In this document: one piece after another, positions 57,681 through 64,000 of the stretch | Layout of the letters: each line of letters begins with the position of its first letter | Position numbering within the stretch: the first letter of the stretch is position 1 | Assembly: GCA_930367205.1 (NCBI GenBank) | Contig: OV884012.1 | Coordinates: 59,169,239 to 59,233,238 of the forward strand | DNA length: 64,000 bases | Origin: Acanthosoma haemorrhoidale | Lineage: Eukaryota > Arthropoda > Insecta > Hemiptera > Acanthosomatidae | Reading direction: 5' to 3' | Notes under the pieces: model-generated | Told to the model about the DNA's origin: nothing | Database searches by the model: none | Seen by the model: the letters and a program-made list of their open reading frames with translations, nothing else | Made by a program: the position numbers and the translations under genes

Positions 57681-59479
57681 AGTAGTTTAAATTTTCATTG
57701 AGAATAAGGATAGTTGTGAAAACTTTTCATACCAAAAAATGTGCGAGTAACCATAGAATTAATGTACTATTGTGTTTTTTTTTTTTATTTTAGTACCGAA
57801 TTTTTGGAAGTATAATACATGAAATGTATGTAATACATTCCTGACTTAGTGGTGTTCAGCAGTTACATTTTTAAATAGGTTTTATTTATTGCTGCGTTTA
57901 ATAATTGAATTTGTTTGTCTATGACAATTAATTTTAGCAATTGAAGATGACAGCTTGGAGCGGTCTAAAACGTTTTTATTTAAATAAACGATATTGTGGA
58001 AAGACGGAAGATTGGTTATTTAATATGCTTCCACTGACATTTGAAATATAGTATGTTATTAGTTTAAATAATTTTTATTATTCATTTTATTATATTCAAT
58101 TCAATTTATATATAACCATGTTATTTTTATAATTTTTTTTCCAAAATGCCAAAAATTGTAACAAAATAATTCTTATTAGTTTTTTTTATAAGTTTAAATA
58201 ATTTCTCTAATATTAATTTATTTGTTGTTATAACATTTATTATAAGTTTTTTTTATTTAAAAAGAAACTTGTTGCAATTTCACAACCAATGCATTTATAA
58301 CTATTACCTGTTTTTCAAATACGCGCAGATTGCGGTAAGCAGAGAAACTCTTACGATCTGTATCTCACTAAATATCGGGTCAGCGAAAAATATTTCAAAA
58401 AAACGTTATAGAACATTTTGTTTCCTTTTAAATTAAGAAAAAAGAAATTATCGCTGAGATTAAGTGGAAAAATGTTATGTCCCCAAAATCAACATCAAAA
58501 ATAAAAAAAAAGTCCGAAATTTTCGTGGTTTTTAAGCTGGTAAGTATTTATTGTTTCGGGGTAGGTCGAAAACTCATATTATTCTCACAACTACTAATAT
58601 CTACAAGATAAAAAAAAACCTTCAACCTATCCTTTTGCAAGATAAAATTACCCACTTACTGTTGGGCCAGTAACAGTAAATGAGACCAGTTGGTGTCTTA
58701 TATTACACCAAGCAAAATATAATTTTTGCTTATATTTAGAATAACAATAATGTATTAATGGATCTTTTATATCTTTTTTTAAATAATTCAAGCTGCTGTG
58801 CATTTTCAAAATAGTAATGGTTAAAGTTATTTTAAAAACAAAACTGCTGTATGGCCCAGCAGTCAGTCTATAAAAAAATGAGCATAACGTGAAAATATGT
58901 CATTTGTAAAATATTTGCAATTCCATTTAGAGGTACCTTTTTTTCCACAATATATAACATAGAAAGCATATTATTCCGTAACCGAATAAATATTCAACAA
59001 CTAGGGCTCCTCGCTTAAATTAATTAATACCGTGAACAATGAAACCAAAAGCTGAGAGAATGTAACGAGTGTGTACAAAATAAGTTTAGGTCATCTGAAT
59101 TCAATCTTATTCCAGAATTCACTTGTTGAAAATTGCAATTATATTTTGACCATATTGAAGTATTGAAGATGTGTAGGAATGATAATGGGCTTTGTATTGA
59201 TGTAGGGAAATAAAGGTTAAGGAAATGATAATTGGAAAAAAAAAAAGTTTTTGTATTCACTCCTTTATTACAATTAAACGATTAAACTGGCTGATTTTTA
59301 TGCTGTTATGTTCTGATCCATTCTTATAAGTTTAATAAACTAGTATAATTCAAGTGCTAAGGTGAGTTTAATTGAATTGTTATTTTTTTCAATGGAAGTA
59401 AAGGAAAAGAGGGAAAGGAATTGAATAGAAAAGTTACTATTAACACAAGGATCGATTTAGAGATCACCTGATCTCTTCG
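57681..59479. other. very AT-rich spacer
   Basis: Low-complexity T- and A-rich sequence with no frame, repeat unit or RNA feature I can support. Confidence 0.55.
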
Positions 59480-59960
59480 GAACCCTTCTCAGTTTGGTAC
59501 TGAAAGGAGGCCTTCCTTTGTTTAAGCCTTACTTTCCGCCGTTAGTAGTTTGTGAGAGGGGGTTAAAAACTAAACTTACCCTTCGTGAAAAGCCTGGAAG
59601 GGGCGTTAGCTTTTCCCCGTCGAGGACAAAAGCAACAATAGGCAAGAAACTTGATGAAAGGGTATAAAAAGGGTGAATAGAGAAAGGCTTTTCTTCGCAG
59701 TGAGTTTCTTTGCCCTTTCTTTGGCCTGTACCATTATCTTGGGAGGGCGGAAGGGGGGGTGGGGCTTTGTTCTTCAGTCGCCAACCAATCACGAGGCGAG
59801 GCTGCCCCCACCCCCATTTCCAGGCTCCCCCACCTATTGTCTCAATGGCTCCGCGCTGAAAATCCTTCTATCCTCTTCTCATTATGTTCATCTCCCTGCT
59901 TTCTCTGTCCCTTCTGGATTAGGCTATGGACTATTCTCATACTAATGAACATTTCACCGC
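59480..59960. promoter_or_regulatory. GC-richer island with TATA, GC and CCAAT words
   Basis: TATAAAAAG at 59663-59671, GGGCGG at about 59745 with a G-rich run to 59764, and CCAATCA at about 59785. Each is a known core or proximal promoter word, but the order on one strand is not standard. The plus ORF at 59673 lacks an ATG at its start, and its hydrophobic beginning is not evidence for a secreted protein. Treat as a candidate only. Confidence 0.35.
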
Positions 59961-60237
59961 ATGACAGGGTTGTTTTCCGCGGTGCACCTCTTGCTGTCCC
60001 AGCTCAAATATCAGATCATTTACCACAATGTCGTCCTTCTACACGATCGTTAATTTTAGATAATAATGTATTTGAACTGTTATGGTGTATCTTTTTAGGT
60101 GATGATGTTAAATTAACAATTTAACAAAAAATCTTGGGCGAAATTATGCCTTACAACTAGTTCTAAGATTTAAAAGAAAAATAATATCTATTTTTAACAT
60201 ACCCAAAGGTTATCCTCATAATAAAGATATTTTTTAT

Positions 60238-60705
60238 ATATTTTCTACAACAAAGTGTTCTACTGAGTTGTCAAAAGCGTCTGCTCAGTTCTTTTTAGTC
60301 TCGTGTGTGGGTTATATGTTAGTCTTTTGTTAAGATGGGAGCTTGGAAACCGTACTGCATCAGATACTAGAAGAGGGATGAAATTAAAAACAATTGATGG
60401 ACAGGACTTTCGTTTGTTGGTAAATGTAATGTGAGCTCATTTTCCTTTATTAACTATGATCCATTATTGTCTTCAAAGCTCCATTTCTTTAAGGTGTCTT
60501 TGAAGGTTATGCGTACCTTTTCAGGTTCTGGGTAGGAAGGATTACACAAAGCTGTCGTGTCGTCAGGAAATATTTCCACGCAGGTCATGGGTATGAATGA
60601 GATATCAGCGATCTACAGGTTACAGAGGGTAGGATTCAGGACACTGCCCTGTGGAACTCCTGCTTCTATGGGATGACAGTTTTAATATTCTAAAACCATA
60701 GTGGA
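60238..60705 (-). mobile_element. JA LINE, internal RT fragment
   Basis: Aligns with 62555-63035 of the fullest JA copy in the same orientation (shared CTCGTGTGTGGGTT, ACCGTACTG, CCTGTGGAACTCCTGCTT). The minus strand corresponds to the RT catalytic region, but no frame stays open. Neither the 3' end nor the 5' end is present. Confidence 0.75.
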
Positions 60706-61899
60706 AGCCATAAATTAAAAAAAAAAAAAGTGATAATCGGTAGGTCAAGTCCTGTTTCTAATTTATTTATCACCTTGTTACCATTTTAGTTAGTCACAAA
60801 ATCCAACGGTTCTTCATAAGTTAAATAATACTTTCAAATTATCCGTTTTTCTTAATTCTCGAGTTGATTCCTTTCCGGAATGTACATCCCGGATCACCGT
60901 ACCGCATATTATTACCTATCTTTCTTTCTTAATTCTATAATTCCTAATTAAACCCCATCCTTATATAAACCCCAATGTTTTCAACTTCTTTCTGATCACA
61001 CCTTTAATCTTGTCATCACAGTCAGTCCTATTGTATTACTTACAGGAAGTTCCAATTTTTAAACTTGGTTCACCTAATTTTAAGTTAATAATTTTTCAAT
61101 TATTTACATTTAAAAAAAACATATTTTTTTGCTTGTTTAAAATATATGAATTAGCATATACGTTAGTTTAAGAAGCTCTATTTTTTACTGTTTTTAAAAA
61201 TTCTAGGACAATAGCAAATAAAGAAAAACATAATTTTTATTACTCTATGAGTTTTGCTTGTTTCTAATTTTTTTTTTCTTACTTTTAACAAGAATTTATG
61301 CTCTATGGTCAATCTCTAGTTTATTATTTATTAGCTCGTGTTAATACAAACAATTATATACCAATCTTTGCCTTTGTAAGATATAAATCCAATGTAGTTA
61401 ATTCTTTCATCCCTTCTCCGTGAGTCATATTTTCATTGATACAGATAGATTTTAATCACTATAAAAGTATGATCAGTTTTATTCGCTGAGATACCTGACA
61501 AGCCCGGTGTTGAACACCTTTTCTCCTCCTCCAGGTATTTCACTTCTATCGACGGCAACAGGAGGTTGGTGAGAGAACATAGATCGATGTCCCTATTCTA
61601 AACATGAGGGTTGCCCCCTGTTGCTCTGTCCCAATTCAATATAATTTGTCCGTGTATGGATAATTTACTTAACACTTAACTACACGCTTAACAAGTGGCT
61701 AATGAGACCAGAGAGGTGATAGATATTTGATCGAATGTTCTGAGCGTTAGGAGGAGCGGAGTTCATGTGACATCTCCTCTTTCCCTCTGAAGCCCTTGCC
61801 GATTCAGAATCAACAATTTTTGCAGTAATAAACTTTCTAGACACTCGAAAATTAATTAATTAAATCAATGCTAACATCAATATTCATTGTCAAAAACAA
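60706..61899. other. AT-rich spacer, nothing recognised
   Basis: An A run is at 60718-60729. No frame of note. The patch at 61500-61620 (CCCGGTGTTGAACACC) faintly recalls the JB RT end but is too short to call. Confidence 0.45.
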
Positions 61900-63175
61900 T
61901 TTTTATTAAGATAAAATTAAAATCTGTCTTTTATTAGGCAATAAGTAATTGAGATAAATGTTATCATTCATACCATATTTACAATTCATAATTCACTCGC
62001 TCATTCGTAAGGTATTTACAAACAGCCCAGAGGCCCCCAAAGTCCACAAGTTTGTCACCTCCCTCGCATGGGAAGGAGGAAGCGGAGTCTTGGGGAGTCC
62101 CCCACGCTCCTACGTCAGCCGCGTCACTGGATAAGAGCCAGCGGAGGCTGATCAAGAGCGCGAGAGCCACAGACGCTCAGGACATGATTAGAGAAACTGG
62201 CCATTGCCAGGACTCCCACTATCACTTATTTATAGCAGGTCTCGAGGCCACTGCCGTTTTAGTCTTCGGGGAGGATTATAGGGGTGAGTGGTGCAGTGCA
62301 ATGACTGTGCTAGGGAATTAGGGTGGTTGGATAGGTTACTATGGAATTTTATGAACTTGGAAGGGATGAGTTCAAGAATATAGGGTATATTCAGATCTTC
62401 AGATATTCAGATCAGTTTTGTTGCTGACGTAATAAGGGGCATTGTTCTTAGGACTTTTGATTGAAAGGATTGGATGCGCTTGATGTTCGACTTTTTTGCT
62501 CCCCCATAGCTCTATTCCGTATGTCCAGATTGGCTTAAGTATAACCTTAAATAAGTAGTTTGTTTTCTATTGAGAGATGGGATGTCCTTCGAAGTAGTCT
62601 GTGCAGTTGTCCAAAGCATCTGTTTAGTTCTTGTCTTTTTAGCCTCGTGTGTGGGTTCCATGTCAGTCTTTTGTCGAGATGGAAGCCTAAATACCGTACT
62701 GTCTCAGACGCAGGAAGAGGAATTGAATTTAAAAAGACTGGCGGACAGGACTTGCGGCAGAGGTTAAAGGTTATGTGGGAACATTTTCCTTTAATGACTT
62801 TGATTTGCCATTGTTTGCACCAATACTCGATCTCGTCAAGATTTTGGGATGCTATATCAGGGTCTGGATGGGTTGACAGGACTGGAGCGTCGTCTGCGAA
62901 TGTTGCCAAGAAGGTATTGGTGGTAGAGGGGACATCAGCGGTGCATAGATTATAGATGATGGGACCCAGGACGCTGCTCTGTGGAACTCCTGCTTTTATG
63001 GGATAGTAGTTAGAATATTCTAAACCACAGCGGACATGGAAGAAACGGTTTGAAAGGTAGGATTGTATGATTAGGAATAGGGTTTGCGGTAAATATCCTT
63101 TGAGCTTGTAATGCAAACCTGTGTACCAGACCCTGTGAAAAGCAATATTTATGATAATTTTTCTCATGCTCAATT
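61900..63175 (-). mobile_element. JA LINE, most complete copy
   Basis: This copy runs from the 3' end (61900) through the RT domain to a 5' break at about 63175, 1.28 kb in all. It serves as the reference for the other six JA copies. The 3' half (61900-62540) carries the C-terminal coding end and 3' region in broken frames; the RT frame is described separately. A full Jockey element would have another 3 kb or so upstream. Confidence 0.85.
62547..63173 (-). pseudogene. JA reverse transcriptase domain
   Basis: An open frame of 208 codons. Order of RT blocks: AFHRVWYTGL (residues 11-20), AGVPQSSVLGP (61-71), TFADDAPVLS (91-100), and YLGFHLDKRLTW (161-172). These are RT motifs A, B, C and the following box of Jockey-clade LINEs. 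The catalytic pair in FADD is present, but the motif A Asp is His (AFHRVW for AFDxVW), and GVPQGS has Ser for Gly. The frame ends early at 62547, just before the C-terminal region, which continues in other frames. The first Met is not a real start because the element is truncated. With motif A lost, the protein would be inactive. Confidence 0.9.
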
Positions 63176-63479
63176 TTATTTCCTCTTTTTACCAACATTC
63201 ATTTACGATATAGCTTGGATCTGTGATATATAGTTGCTATGTTTAATGGTACTAAAACCCCAAAATACGATTTAGTTAATTTATTTCCAATCACCGTAAA
63301 ATATTAATCAAATAAAAAAAGTTAAAACATAACTGGGCATCCTTCCTGGACATGCCCTGAACCCAACAAATGAAATGGAATTGGATTGATTGAGTAATAA
63401 AAAAAATTTGTTTCAAGCAACTGATATTCATTTATTAATATTATTTTTTTATATTACCTCTAAGCTTGTGAAACAATCC
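63176..63479. other. AT-rich spacer, nothing recognised
   Basis: No frame, repeat or RNA feature seen. Confidence 0.5.
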
Positions 63480-63845
63480 CTTTTCACCCCCTGAAAAGTT
63501 TCAATAGAAGGTGTACAGTTTTAAGGTGCAATAGGCTGTGACGGAATTGGCCGCCAACTAGCGGTGGAAGGAGACCGTTGGGGGCCTCAAGTGGCCACTC
63601 TCTGTAATCCCCTTCTGGTGCAAAAAGTGCGAGGGGATGTAGCAGTAACGGTACACTTGTGCGGCCTGACCCGTCACGGCGGATCATCCATGAGCGATAT
63701 CTGCTCCGACATGGGGAGGATGTTCCCACTCAACACACGTCGCCTCCTCTGCCAGTGTAACACATGTCGAAGACTCTTTGTAGCGCCTTCTCATCAGAAC
63801 GTACTCGACGTTGAAGTGAAACGTTACCTTAATCGGGAAGAATAG
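63480..63845. other. GC-richer stretch with an unrecognised ORF
   Basis: The plus frame 63564-63845 encodes 93 residues, including LCQCNTCRRLF with closely spaced Cys, and ends in a charged tail. The minus strand also has an 81-codon frame, so the openness may just reflect base composition. I recognise no family. It might be an exon, a mobile-element fragment or neither. Confidence 0.25.
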
Positions 63846-64000
63846 CCATTGTAGTTGTACATGGGATACATAAAAAATTGAACTATGAACTTTTGAGGTC
63901 GATATCCGGTTTCTTCATATGCAGATCTAGATGGATGAACGATTTTGATTTTCTCATGCATTGTGAAACGATGCAATCTTTTGTAATAGTGTCTGTTTTA
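63846..64000. other. window end, nothing recognised
   Basis: No supported feature up to the edge. Confidence 0.5.

Noticed and set aside
59673..59945. secreted protein with signal-like N-terminus
   Set aside because: The frame has no ATG at its start and overlaps other open frames in GC-richer DNA.
1..64000. tRNA or rRNA genes
   Set aside because: Searching by eye for GGTTCGAATCC-type B boxes and cloverleaf arms on both strands gave no candidate; a covariance-model scan would be decisive.

Overview
This is AT-rich animal DNA, most probably from an arthropod (insect or crustacean). The evidence is the repeat content: decayed Jockey-type non-LTR retrotransposons with zinc-knuckle Gag, endonuclease and reverse transcriptase, mariner DNA transposons, and Gypsy-type LTR elements. 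There is no sign of bacterial gene organisation. I found no intact host protein gene, no rRNA and no tRNA. The window reads as a gene desert or very long intron whose recognisable content is a transposon graveyard, broken by short GC-richer, non-coding islands of a few hundred bases that may be regulatory.

Layout. 0-5 kb: non-coding DNA, a GC-richer island (1021-1500), a copy of unclassified repeat R3 (1975-2330), a complete but dead mariner with both inverted ends (3476-4703) and a 7 x 36 bp tandem array (4987-5238). 5.9-10.2 kb: a 5'-truncated Jockey-like A (JA) copy and a nearly full-span Jockey-like B (JB) element with Gag, endonuclease and RT remnants and its 5' leader. 11-23 kb: mostly empty AT-rich DNA with the second R3 copy, an orphan JB leader (13930-14155) and a candidate inverted-repeat element (16264-17467). 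23.3-32 kb: a 37 bp tandem array, several GC-richer islands (one with a tight cluster of ATCGAT sites at 29769-29902), a Penelope-like 3' motif and a SINE-like repeat. 32-42.6 kb: a dense LINE zone with LINE-C (LC) copies, JA and JB fragments in both orientations and another Jockey-like RT fragment. 44.5-45.5 kb: two mariner remnants facing each other tail to tail. 46-50.6 kb: the inverted partner of the SINE-like repeat, unclassified repeat R5, and a Gypsy-type element with one full LTR, a polypurine tract and a frameshifted integrase. 53-63.2 kb: more JA copies, a second Gypsy-type remnant and the second R5 copy. The last 500 bp is a GC-richer stretch with an unrecognised short ORF.

Nothing here acts as a working pathway. 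Every transposase, integrase or RT remnant large enough to judge carries stops, frameshifts, deletions or lost catalytic residues. All seven JA copies lie on the minus strand. The structures most worth a second look are the head-to-head joint of two different LINE families near 37671, the candidate inverted-repeat element at 16-17.5 kb, the intron-like unit inside the Gypsy LTR, the facing mariner tails, and the ATCGAT cluster. All calls come from reading the sequence by eye; no database search was possible.
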